64,000 nt of DNA, taken from NCBI GenBank assembly GCA_016705005.1, contig JADIZB010000038.1:248001-312000 (forward strand). Direction: 5' to 3'. This DNA is from Bacteroidales bacterium (GTDB taxonomy: Bacteria > Bacteroidota > Bacteroidia > Bacteroidales > Lentimicrobiaceae). Shown in pieces: positions 43,743-52,476 of the stretch. Both the position numbers and the translations under genes were made by a program. Under the pieces are notes generated by a model that worked only from the letters and a program-made list of their open reading frames with translations, was not told the origin of the DNA and made no database searches. Each line of letters starts with the position of its first letter. The first letter of the stretch is position 1.

Positions 43743-44612
43743 TTATTTCTGAACTTTAATGGCAATTTCAAGGGTACCTGTAGCTGCACCGGTTACTTCA
43801 ATAACCTTAAGTAAACCATATTTGCCGTTCTGAAGTTTGAAACAATACACATCACCTGCTGTTAAAAGTTTGGCTTTTCTGAAATCGTTGTCAGTATCAT
43901 ATGAATCCAGCACGATGGCATCGTTCTGCACTGCATCAAACTGGGCAGCTGTCAGGGATGTCTTAACAAACCATGTCAGGTTTTTTGTTGTGTAATTCTC
44001 AGGTGAAGTTGTTCCGGTAAATACACCGGTAATGCCGGTTCCGGGGGAAGCAAGCGCCATCATATTCGCATCTTCATAAAAGCAGAACATGTCGATTTTC
44101 TCCTGGTTGTTGAAGGCTTCAGCCTGAAAATACCTGGTAGCACTGTGGTTGTTGAGCGAAAGGAAACTCTGCACTGTAACATTGTCCTGGGCACCCATCA
44201 GCACGGTTACATAGGAATCAAGTTCGCCGAAAGCACCGGTAATGGTAATGGTTTCTTCCTTTTTATTACCAGCAATATCGGTGGCGGTAAATTTCCACAC
44301 ATCCTCGGCATTGGTTCCTTTGATCGAATAGAAATCAAATGTAAAGTTTGATGTATTGATGGTAGAGTCAAGTAAAGTTTCATCATTGGCTTTGATTTCA
44401 AACTTCACAATGTTATCTGAACCGTTCCCCTGGAGGATGATGCCAAACCTTAAGGTGTCGCCGTATGCAGCGGTAGTATTGCCGGTTACATAACCTTCAA
44501 TCTGATTGAACGCAACGGTCGGGAGTCCCGGTTCATCTTCATCCTTTGTACAATTGGTGAACATCAGTCCTGTAAACAGGATCATTCCTGACAGAAATAA
44601 AATCTTTTTCAT
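43743..44612 (-). CDS. Lipoprotein paralogue A of the TonB operon
   Basis: The first gene of the four-gene TonB operon; a 289-residue lipoprotein (LFTGLMFTNCTKDEDEPG). The N-terminal domain (YGDTLRFGIILQGNGSDNIVKFEIKAND) resembles an Ig-like fold, the middle has GAQDNVTVQSFLSLNNHSATRY, and the C-terminus matches its neighbour. About half the length is recognisably shared with paralogue B. A promoter with TTG-N19-TATTTTTG lies 54 bases upstream. Its function is unknown; surface ligand capture is inferred from operon context. Confidence 0.8.
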   Translation of the reverse strand: MKKILFLSGMILFTGLMFTNCTKDEDEPGLPTVAFNQIEGYVTGNTTAAYGDTLRFGIILQGNGSDNIVKFEIKANDETLLDSTINTSNFTFDFYSIKGTNAEDVWKFTATDIAGNKKEETITITGAFGELDSYVTVLMGAQDNVTVQSFLSLNNHSATRYFQAEAFNNQEKIDMFCFYEDANMMALASPGTGITGVFTGTTSPENYTTKNLTWFVKTSLTAAQFDAVQNDAIVLDSYDTDNDFRKAKLLTAGDVYCFKLQNGKYGLLKVIEVTGAATGTLEIAIKVQK

Positions 44613-44665
44613 TTTGTGCTGGTTGGTTTAAATAATTCGTTTAGAATACAAATTCATATCGGCGG

Positions 44666-44695
44666 CAAAAATATGATAAGTATCTTTATAATCAA
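44666..44695 (-). promoter_or_regulatory. Promoter of the SUOX-fold/TonB operon
   Basis: On the minus strand TTG (44693-44695), a 19-base spacer, then TATTTTTG (44666-44673), an exact Bacteroidota -7 match. It gives a leader of about 47 nt before lipoprotein A. Confidence 0.6.
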
Positions 44696-44762
44696 TGATC
44701 TGATAAACTTTAGATTGATTCTAAAGTAATATCCGGACGAAAGGTCCTACTCAACTGGAAAA

Positions 44763-45695
44763 TTACCGGACGATGAATTTTGCGGAAGCGGAAAAACTGC
44801 CGGATCTGATGAAGATGAAATATAATCCGGGTTTAAGATTTGCCGTGATGTCTGACCCGGTCTGACCTGCAGAAAGCGATTCCTGTTCCTGCAACCTTCC
44901 TGTATCATCATAAATGGACAGAACACCTTTTTCTGCCAATGCGGGAAACCGGACACTGGCGTTATCAATAACAGGATCAGGGAAAACCAACAGTTTTCCG
45001 GTTGTAAATCCGGGTATTATTTTCACATCGACTGTTATATCGCAGACACCCCCACCTTCATTCCAAACAGGTTCTCCATTTTCGGCGTAACATACAAGAT
45101 ACCAGATCGGTTCAAACATCTGAATCGGCTCAATCAGTCCTGTGTTGCTTCCTATACCTTCAATAATACAGGTAGCAGAAGGCCCGTTGTATCCTTCAAT
45201 GAACATCCGGCGCCGTGGAATATTGTTGACAACAACCGTGTCAACGTTTGTTACCACCATTCCTTCAATGTAATTGTTGAAAGTGATGGGAAGCGGGTCG
45301 CCCGGATTCAGGCTGAAGTCATACAGCAGGAATTCCTGTGTTGCTTCCGGTCCACCGAGATAAAACCACCTGCTACCTTCTTCACGTATGGCTCCGGAAA
45401 AAACACCTGAATAATACACATGATTGTACGTCCCTCCGGCAAAAAAATCCTCAGCCCAAGAATGTCCGCCTTTATATAATTTGTGATACAACAGGTCATT
45501 GATCAGTGTATCACCATCAAATGTGTACCGGTAATGATCATGCGTAAAATAGGCTCCTGCCGAGCCGTTGTCGTTGATGTAATTAACCCTCCAGGCTCCT
45601 GATGTATCGTTCAATGAAGGCATGCTACCCTGCGAAAAAGCAGAATGACAGGTAAAAAGCACGAACAAAAGGCAACCAAAGTATTTGTTGTTCAT
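44763..45695 (-). CDS. T9SS-sorted secreted hypothetical protein
   Basis: A 310-residue secreted protein: signal peptide (FGCLLFVLFTCHSAFSQ), an unrecognised beta-rich body with AYFTHDHYRYTFDGDTLIND and a short metal-site-like HDHYR stretch, and a C-terminal type IX sorting domain (KLLVFPDPVIDNASVRFPAL ... GLYFIFIRSGSFS). It lies 150 bases upstream of the TonB operon on the same strand, but the operon promoter lies in that gap, so it is probably transcribed separately. No function is assigned. Confidence 0.75.
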   Translation of the reverse strand: MNNKYFGCLLFVLFTCHSAFSQGSMPSLNDTSGAWRVNYINDNGSAGAYFTHDHYRYTFDGDTLINDLLYHKLYKGGHSWAEDFFAGGTYNHVYYSGVFSGAIREEGSRWFYLGGPEATQEFLLYDFSLNPGDPLPITFNNYIEGMVVTNVDTVVVNNIPRRRMFIEGYNGPSATCIIEGIGSNTGLIEPIQMFEPIWYLVCYAENGEPVWNEGGGVCDITVDVKIIPGFTTGKLLVFPDPVIDNASVRFPALAEKGVLSIYDDTGRLQEQESLSAGQTGSDITANLKPGLYFIFIRSGSFSASAKFIVR

Positions 45696-45950
45696 ATATT
45701 ATCCGGATTAAAAGTTATTTCATGTTGAAAATAAACCCCAAAGAAATATACTATTCAAAACTAAAAACAGGTTGTTACAAAAATTCAGACACGTTTTATT
45801 AGAAAAGTTGCCTGCAAATGGTCCTGACTAAAGTACTCGTATCAGATCAATAAATAAATACCGTTCCAAAAAAATATGTTTGTCGCTTTTTAAATATCAA
45901 AAGAGCTATCCTTCGCCAGGCAGAGCCGATTGGAAATGGATTTTGCGGTG

Positions 45951-45982
45951 TTTGCAATTTGGGAATAATTCATGTAGGTTTG
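45951..45982 (+). promoter_or_regulatory. Promoter of the FG-GAP histidine kinase gene
   Basis: TTTG (45951-45954), a 20-base spacer, and TAGGTTTG (45975-45982) match the Bacteroidota promoter exactly. The first possible ATG of the ORF (45984) begins right after the -7 element, so transcription must start past it, favouring ATG 45996. Confidence 0.65.
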
Positions 45983-45995
45983 TATGTGTGGTAAA

Positions 45996-48900
45996 ATGTT
46001 TGTTTTGACTAAGATCAGATATTTTGTTTTTTTGCTTTGTATCCTCGTGTCATCAGTTTTTTGCACAGGTACTGCCGGGCAAATGATATCATTCAGGAGA
46101 ATTAATCCGGGAACCCGGGCTGATATCATAGATCTTGCAGTCGATAAGAAACAGAATCTGTATTTCCTTACCGACCGGATTCACCGGCTTTCAGGTACCT
46201 TATGGCAGAAGATGGATTTTCCGGTTGAAGGAAAGATATTCGCTTTCAGCCCGGTCTCATCAGAGGATATATGGTTTGCGATTACCCCTGTTACCAGCAC
46301 CAGCCAGCTTTACCATTACCATGACGGCAAAACGGAAAGCATCCGTACACCGTTTTCCAATTTTATCAGTAACATCTGTTTTACTTCTGAAAATAGCGCC
46401 CTGTTTGCCAGCTGGGCCGATATGGCTGCATACAGAAACGGATCGTTCGTGATGCTGCCTCCTTTACCTGCCCGCTTTGGTGTTGCAAAGATCTACAGCC
46501 GTGATGTTTCTGCTTTTTGGGCACTGGCTGGAAATGGTGCTTTATTCCGCTACGATCGGAAAGGCTATGAACAGATGCTCGACAAAAAGGAAATCACCGA
46601 TTTTTGTTTTAATGACATGTATGACGGATACATCCTCTCTGGTGATAACCTTTACCGTGCAGAACAATCCGGGATTCATCTGATATTGAAAAGTGCAGAG
46701 CTGGCACCTGTCAGGAAGATGGATATTTTGAATGACGGAAGCCTGTTATTGATTGGTGATGATGGTTTGATCATGATGTATGCAGACGGGAATCTTTCTT
46801 CATTAAAAGTTGATTGCAGCGAAAATCTCAACGATCTGGTAGTAACCAATTCAGGTGAGGTCTGGATTTGTGGCGACAGAGGCACTTTGCTGTATAGCGG
46901 CAGTAAACAGTTTCCAGAATATGTCGCAGACAATCAGGGCTTTTCATCATACAAACTGATCATGTACGGCATTAGTACCGATGATGAGTATGGTGTGGCT
47001 ATGACCGATTTCAATGGCGATAAAAAGAATGATATTTATGCTGTGCGGATCTATGAACAAAACCGACTATATATCAATAGTTCAGGGTCATCAGAACAGC
47101 CTCCGTTTGCACAGGGATTTAGTGAAGAAGCTGTAAAACGTAATGCGAGTGGAACAGTTAACCCCGGGAGTAACATCGAGATGGGTGAACTTAAGCTGGG
47201 CATAGGTGCGGCTGATATCGATAACGACAACGATCAGGATATCTACCTGTGTTACCTGAATAGTATTAATAAGTTGTTGCTTAATAAGGGCAACGGGTAT
47301 TTCAGAAATGTTTCGGAACAGAATAACCGGGCCTGCTGCAATATGAAACGTTCCAACGCGGTTGCTTTCGCCGATGTTGACAACGATGGTGACCTTGATC
47401 TTTTTGTCACCAGCGAAGAGGGTTCAAACAGGCTTTTTGAAAATAACGGGACAGGACATTTTACCGACATAACAATAAGTTCCGGTCTGAAATCAGCTGG
47501 TGGAGGTATGTGTGCTTCTTTTGCCGATGTTAACAATGATGGACGTCCTGATTTATGTGTCTCGTTCTGGTATCCTTCGAACAGACTTTATTTTAATGAA
47601 TCGGAAAATGGCAGGATTTTATTTCGTGATGTTACCGGTTTAACCGACATTGCCAAGGCCGCACCTTCCAAAAGCAATGCCGTGGCTTTTGCCGATGTTA
47701 ACAACGATGGATTCGCCGATCTTTTTATAGCTAACCGGAATACGGAAAATAAACTGTATCTCAACAATGGCAAAGGACTGTTTTCAGATGTGACCAGTAA
47801 GTATTTTGCGCCTGAAAGTTACATGACCAACGGGGCTGTTTTTGCTGATTTCGACCTTGATGGTTTTCTGGATTTATACATCACCAATGTAGGAGAGAAT
47901 GTTTTATATAAAAATATGAATGGTAGCTGTTTTAAAGAAGTTACCGCTGATTTTGGTGCTGAATTAAGCGGGTATTGCACCGGGTGCGCAACCGGCGATG
48001 TTGACAATGACGGCGACCCTGACCTCTACGTAGCCAATTATATTAACGGGAACAGCAACCTGTTTCTGAACAACACTGAAAATAAAAATTTTGTAAAAAT
48101 CCTGCTTCATGGTGTTCGATCAAATAAAGATGCTATAGGAGCTAAAATCTGGTTGTTCAGTGTTTGTGTTGATAAGAATAAAGCTATTCCGGCGGGCTAT
48201 CGGGAAATTTGCGGGGGCAGTGGTTATTCTTCTGTTTCAGCGAAGGAAGCAATTTTTGGAGTTGAGCATGGAAAGATATACTATGCTTTGATAAAGTTCC
48301 CATCATCGGAAGACACACTGAGAATTGATCATATTGTTGCCGGTAAAACACTTTTGATCAATGAGTTATCAGGGTTTTCTGCACTTTACACTGAGAGCAG
48401 GAACAAAATAGTGCGGTTCTTCACAAATCAGGAATATCAACCTGAGATCATAAAATATTTTCTGGTGTTTCTGTTATTGGTTTTTTATAATCTGTATCGT
48501 CAAAAGAGCAAAAGGAAAATTGCCATCGTCCATTGGTTGGCAAGTGGTTTTATTTTTGCAGTTTTTGCATTGGTTAATCAGTTTTTTCTTTTCACAGCAT
48601 TCTCCTTTTCCTATTTTAGTGCTCCCCTGATTGTACTGGGATTGCTATTAATCCTGCATCTGTTCATTGACAGAATATTGCTCCGAAGACTGGCTCAAAG
48701 AGAAAAGCTGGATTTACGCGAGAAGCTTTCGCGCGATCTGCATGATGATCTGGCCTCCACACTTGGAAGTATCTCCATCTATGCTGAGACCCTGAAAGGG
48801 ATGAACGATAATTCACAATCTGAAAATAAAAAACTTCCCGAAAAAATAGCAGCACTTACCCAGATGGCATTGCAATCCGTTTCTGACATCATCTGGATGA

Positions 48901-49322
48901 CCTCCCCCAGGAATGACACCTTGCATAGTCTCGTCTCAAAATCAAGCAATTACATGCTTGAAATCCTGACCGATAATAAAATAAGTTTCAATGCAGCCAT
49001 CGAAATCCCTGACAATCCCGTTATACTTCCGGAGAAAGTCAGGAATGACACTTTTTTAATTCTGAAAGAAGGGCTGCACAATGTTATCCGGCACTCCAGA
49101 GCATCTGATGTTCAATTTACAGCGAACATTCATGAGAATCTTTGTTATCTTAGCCTGAAGGACAATGGAATTGGCATAGATGAATCCTCAAAGGCCGGAA
49201 AAAGATCCCAGGGCAACGGTTTGATCAATATGCGACGGAGAGCACAGGAAGCAGGAATTGAATTTGCAATCCATTCCCATCAGGGAGAAGGCACAGAAAT
49301 TACAATGAAGTTCAGAATATGA
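45996..49322 (+). CDS. Hybrid FG-GAP/ASPIC-UnbV membrane sensor histidine kinase
   Basis: A 1108-residue two-component sensor with an exceptional extracellular part. In order: signal peptide (FVFLLCILVSSVFC); a propeller-like domain (about 30-315); seven FG-GAP-like repeats with Asp/Asn loops such as DFNGDKKNDIY, DVDNDGDLDLF and DVDNDGDPDLY (about 335-680); an ASPIC/UnbV-type module (IGAKIWLF ... GGSGYSSVSAKEAIFGV, about 713-755); three membrane helices (about 815-890); a HisKA_3 dimerisation/phospho-acceptor segment (SRDLHDDLASTLGS, H about 913); and an ATPase with N-box HNVIRHS, DNGIG and GNGLINMR. Calcium-binding FG-GAP plus UnbV normally form secreted proteins; here they are fused to a kinase. 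Its cognate regulator lies 54 bases downstream. I chose ATG 45996 over 45984 because the promoter overlaps the latter. Confidence 0.9.
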   Translation: MFVLTKIRYFVFLLCILVSSVFCTGTAGQMISFRRINPGTRADIIDLAVDKKQNLYFLTDRIHRLSGTLWQKMDFPVEGKIFAFSPVSSEDIWFAITPVTSTSQLYHYHDGKTESIRTPFSNFISNICFTSENSALFASWADMAAYRNGSFVMLPPLPARFGVAKIYSRDVSAFWALAGNGALFRYDRKGYEQMLDKKEITDFCFNDMYDGYILSGDNLYRAEQSGIHLILKSAELAPVRKMDILNDGSLLLIGDDGLIMMYADGNLSSLKVDCSENLNDLVVTNSGEVWICGDRGTLLYSGSKQFPEYVADNQGFSSYKLIMYGISTDDEYGVAMTDFNGDKKNDIYAVRIYEQNRLYINSSGSSEQPPFAQGFSEEAVKRNASGTVNPGSNIEMGELKLGIGAADIDNDNDQDIYLCYLNSINKLLLNKGNGYFRNVSEQNNRACCNMKRSNAVAFADVDNDGDLDLFVTSEEGSNRLFENNGTGHFTDITISSGLKSAGGGMCASFADVNNDGRPDLCVSFWYPSNRLYFNESENGRILFRDVTGLTDIAKAAPSKSNAVAFADVNNDGFADLFIANRNTENKLYLNNGKGLFSDVTSKYFAPESYMTNGAVFADFDLDGFLDLYITNVGENVLYKNMNGSCFKEVTADFGAELSGYCTGCATGDVDNDGDPDLYVANYINGNSNLFLNNTENKNFVKILLHGVRSNKDAIGAKIWLFSVCVDKNKAIPAGYREICGGSGYSSVSAKEAIFGVEHGKIYYALIKFPSSEDTLRIDHIVAGKTLLINELSGFSALYTESRNKIVRFFTNQEYQPEIIKYFLVFLLLVFYNLYRQKSKRKIAIVHWLASGFIFAVFALVNQFFLFTAFSFSYFSAPLIVLGLLLILHLFIDRILLRRLAQREKLDLREKLSRDLHDDLASTLGSISIYAETLKGMNDNSQSENKKLPEKIAALTQMALQSVSDIIWMTSPRNDTLHSLVSKSSNYMLEILTDNKISFNAAIEIPDNPVILPEKVRNDTFLILKEGLHNVIRHSRASDVQFTANIHENLCYLSLKDNGIGIDESSKAGKRSQGNGLINMRRRAQEAGIEFAIHSHQGEGTEITMKFRI

Positions 49323-49375
49323 CCTGTTAAGGCTATATCATTGGCCGGTTTTCTGATTTACTTTGCTTAAAAAAA

Positions 49376-50005
49376 ATGGGAACAACGATCGGACTGGTAG
49401 AAGATCATACAGAATTCAGGCAGAGTCTGGAGTTCCTGATTTCATCCTTCTCAGAATACTCGGTTTCATGGTCATATTCTTCAGTTGAAGAAGCGCTGGA
49501 CAATTATACCGAAACGGATGTTATTTTGCTGGACATCAATTTGCCGGGATTGTCCGGATTGGATGCAATTCCGCTTTTTAAAAAGAAATCTGCTTCCCAG
49601 AAAATCATCATGCTTACAATACAGGAAGATGATTATCATATTCTGGAAGCCATTAAGAGCGGTGCAGATGGATATATTCTGAAGAAATCCACTCCCAATA
49701 AAATCCTTGAAGCAATACAGCAGGTCTGTGATGGAGAAGCTGCTCTTACACCAATGGTTGCCAGGCAATTAATGGCATTTATAAAACCAAAAAAATCCTA
49801 TGAGCCGTCACCTTCTCTGCTCACATTGCGTGAAAGGGAAATCCTTTCATTGATCACCCAGGGTATGACCAATGAGCTGATTGCTGAGACCTTGTTTATC
49901 AGCGTGCAGACGGTGCGCAATCACATTAAAAATATTTACGACAAATTACAGGTGCATTCCCGTGCCCAGGTTGTGGTAAAAGCATATAAGGATAAGCTGA
50001 TCTGA
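49376..50005 (+). CDS. NarL/FixJ-type response regulator
   Basis: The partner of the FG-GAP histidine kinase. The 209 residues have an N-terminal receiver with LVEDH, the phospho-acceptor D53 in LLDINLPG, a T/K switch region (IMLTIQEDD, ILKKSTP), and a C-terminal LuxR-type helix-turn-helix (LTLREREILSLITQGMTNELIAETLFISVQTVRNHIKNIYDKL). It starts 53 bases after the kinase stop. Its target genes are not visible; the lipoprotein gene 111 bases downstream on the same strand is a candidate. Confidence 0.95.
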   Translation: MGTTIGLVEDHTEFRQSLEFLISSFSEYSVSWSYSSVEEALDNYTETDVILLDINLPGLSGLDAIPLFKKKSASQKIIMLTIQEDDYHILEAIKSGADGYILKKSTPNKILEAIQQVCDGEAALTPMVARQLMAFIKPKKSYEPSPSLLTLREREILSLITQGMTNELIAETLFISVQTVRNHIKNIYDKLQVHSRAQVVVKAYKDKLI

Positions 50006-50125
50006 TCCGAAAAATGACCTGATTGGGCTATACCATAACAATTTCTTTTCATGCACATTTGTATTCACCTGCACAGGCAATTTAAGCCCTGTTGCCGGAT
50101 GTTGTAACCCGTTATAATGAGCATT

Positions 50126-52189
50126 ATGAAAAAGCAATTACTTAAAGGAACTCCTGTCTTATTTTTATTGACATTGATTTTTATGGTTTCCAACAGTTGT
50201 AAGAAAGACAGCGACACTCCTGAAGATAATCCTGTTAACTGGAGCTTCTCAGAAACAGTTAACTATGAAATTACGCCCGGAGCTGTTGTGAGTGATCCGG
50301 TGTCAGGTTTTGATTTCGGTTTTAGTGATGAAACTGCAACAAGTACATTAAAAGTGAGTAAGATCATATCTGGTGCAGAAGCTCCTTTCGCAGGGAATGG
50401 CTATAAAATTGAATATACGGGAAATGAAGTGCTTTATGTGAGAATAAAATGTGCTGCCGGAAACAGGGTGTTGGGGATGATGTATGCCTATCCTGACGGG
50501 ATGTTCAACGGAACACTTACCCAGGACTGGATTGGCATGCCCGATATGGGTACAGATTTTGACAGTACGGAATACTATTTTTCCTTACCGCAACCCTACG
50601 ATTTAGGACCGTTAAAAGCCGATGGCAAAAAACGGGGAACCGATCTGTTCTGGTTTTCTGAAATAGCAAAAGCTTCAACGGAGTCTGGAAAGACTACCGC
50701 CATTGGATTACAGTCGTATACATTTCTGCATGATTATTACATCGCAGCTCTTAACCCTGCATTAAAACAATCAGCAACAAGTGCCTATGAGGTTAAATTG
50801 CCTTCCTATGCCTATGGTAAAGAGAATTATTACCAGGCATTCTGGCGGCCGCTGGGGCTATTGGGCGGTTACATTTATCATCCAACCATTAATTTTAGAT
50901 TTAATGCAAACGAGCCTAATGCAGTAGACATAGCTCATGAAACCGCGCATTATTTTATTAATCTGATTGTTGGAAATGAAGTGCAGAAAACACTAAGTGG
51001 CCAGGCTGGGTTCTTCGACAATCACGGGTTTAATGAAATTGTCGGAAGAAACAATCTTGTGGAGGAATTGGCCTATTTTGCAGAGACTGCAACTGGTTAT
51101 AAGATCAATGAATTGTCGGAACCAGCCAACTCCTTTGGCAACAACTCCCGCACGACTGTTGACTATCCGGGCATTGAGGGCTTTGGAGCCACCATGCTTT
51201 ACTCATTGGTCAGAGACAAACCAACCATTCAAAACGTAAACTATCCTTCTCAAAGACTTGATTTCCCAATCATCGGGCTTACCTATGGACAAGTCTTTGA
51301 TATCATAGCGCAGGGAGCAACAAATACTGACCATATAAGGACGAACATACAGGAATACCTCTCACTGGAAGGAACCGGCACTCAATCCGAAAGGTTTCCC
51401 GTTGTTTTACAACGCATCGGGTGGAGTTATTCTGTTAAGGGTATTCTGGTGGATTCTGCCACCAATACACCTCTGGAAGGATATGCCATTGAAAATATCT
51501 TCAAAGGTGGGGAAGGAAGAGAATACAACGATGGTCAGGTGCCCAGGCCGATTGACATTACGAATGCTGACGGTACTTTTAACCTCCATCATACGGTTTT
51601 CCCGGGCTCAAGTTTTTTAAGATTTTCTAAAGACGGAAAAAGCTTCGATAAACTGATTACTTGTCCCTACGACACTCCTACGTCAAATGTTATTGAACTT
51701 CCAATAATAAAACTAAACCCCAATCCGGCCACTTTTGCCATTGGCCAAAACTATGGAGGTGGCATCATTTTTTATATTGATGGCACAGGTCAGCATGGCT
51801 TAATCTCCTCTACAACCGATCAGGGCACGGCAGTATGGGGTTGTTATGATTATGCCAACCCAATCTATTTAGGAGCCAATACCGGCAATGGACAGACCAA
51901 TACATCCATTATTGTTAATGGTTGCCCCGAGCCAGCCATCGCAGCCCGTATTTGTGATGACCTGGAATGGAACGGATACAGCGACTGGTTTTTGCCTTCA
52001 TATGGCGATCTGCTTATGATGTATGCACACAGAAATATCATCGGTGGTTTTGATACTACCGCAGGCTATTGGAGTTCTCTCGAAGGAAACGGATGGCGCG
52101 CCTACTATGTTTACTTTGGAGAAGGTTCCTATATTGAAACAGCTGTTAAATCTAACTTGGCCCAAGTTCGCGCGATCCGGGCCTTTTAA
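50126..52189 (+). CDS. Lipoprotein with HExxH zincin-like domain and C-terminal DUF1566 domain
   Basis: A surface or periplasmic lipoprotein of 687 residues. Signal: LLKGTPVLFLLTLIFMVSNSCKKDS with a lipobox. The middle has AVDIAHETAHYFINLIVGNEV (HETAH, about 271-275), a gluzincin-type HExxH zinc motif, with NLVEELAYFAETATG downstream that could supply the third ligand. A carboxypeptidase-regulatory-like beta domain follows (about 440-520; GILVDSATNTPLEG). The C-terminus is a DUF1566/Lcl-type domain (GGGIIFYIDGTGQHGLI, DLEWNGYSDWFLPSYGDLL, YWSSLEG). No known peptidase family was recognised, so catalysis is uncertain. It sits downstream of the kinase/regulator pair on the same strand and could be its target. 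Confidence 0.8.
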   Translation: MKKQLLKGTPVLFLLTLIFMVSNSCKKDSDTPEDNPVNWSFSETVNYEITPGAVVSDPVSGFDFGFSDETATSTLKVSKIISGAEAPFAGNGYKIEYTGNEVLYVRIKCAAGNRVLGMMYAYPDGMFNGTLTQDWIGMPDMGTDFDSTEYYFSLPQPYDLGPLKADGKKRGTDLFWFSEIAKASTESGKTTAIGLQSYTFLHDYYIAALNPALKQSATSAYEVKLPSYAYGKENYYQAFWRPLGLLGGYIYHPTINFRFNANEPNAVDIAHETAHYFINLIVGNEVQKTLSGQAGFFDNHGFNEIVGRNNLVEELAYFAETATGYKINELSEPANSFGNNSRTTVDYPGIEGFGATMLYSLVRDKPTIQNVNYPSQRLDFPIIGLTYGQVFDIIAQGATNTDHIRTNIQEYLSLEGTGTQSERFPVVLQRIGWSYSVKGILVDSATNTPLEGYAIENIFKGGEGREYNDGQVPRPIDITNADGTFNLHHTVFPGSSFLRFSKDGKSFDKLITCPYDTPTSNVIELPIIKLNPNPATFAIGQNYGGGIIFYIDGTGQHGLISSTTDQGTAVWGCYDYANPIYLGANTGNGQTNTSIIVNGCPEPAIAARICDDLEWNGYSDWFLPSYGDLLMMYAHRNIIGGFDTTAGYWSSLEGNGWRAYYVYFGEGSYIETAVKSNLAQVRAIRAF

Positions 52190-52476
52190 TTTCAGCCTGT
52201 ATTTTAATATAGCTGGTTTCTTAATACTACTCCGTGAATAGTATTATCCGACAGGTTGTCAGCCTATTGATAAAGCACAATTATGTTTTCAAAATATTAA
52301 ATAACAATGCATTGTGCCCCTTTCAGACAATAGGTTGGTTTTCCTCATTGCAAGGTTTTTAATATTAACGGACTATTTCGAATGAATGCCTTGTGTATTT
52401 ATTGAAAACCCAGGCGCGGATTTAAGATAGTAATACTTTTGATAATTTTCTCTTCGAAGCCTAACAAATATCGGGG

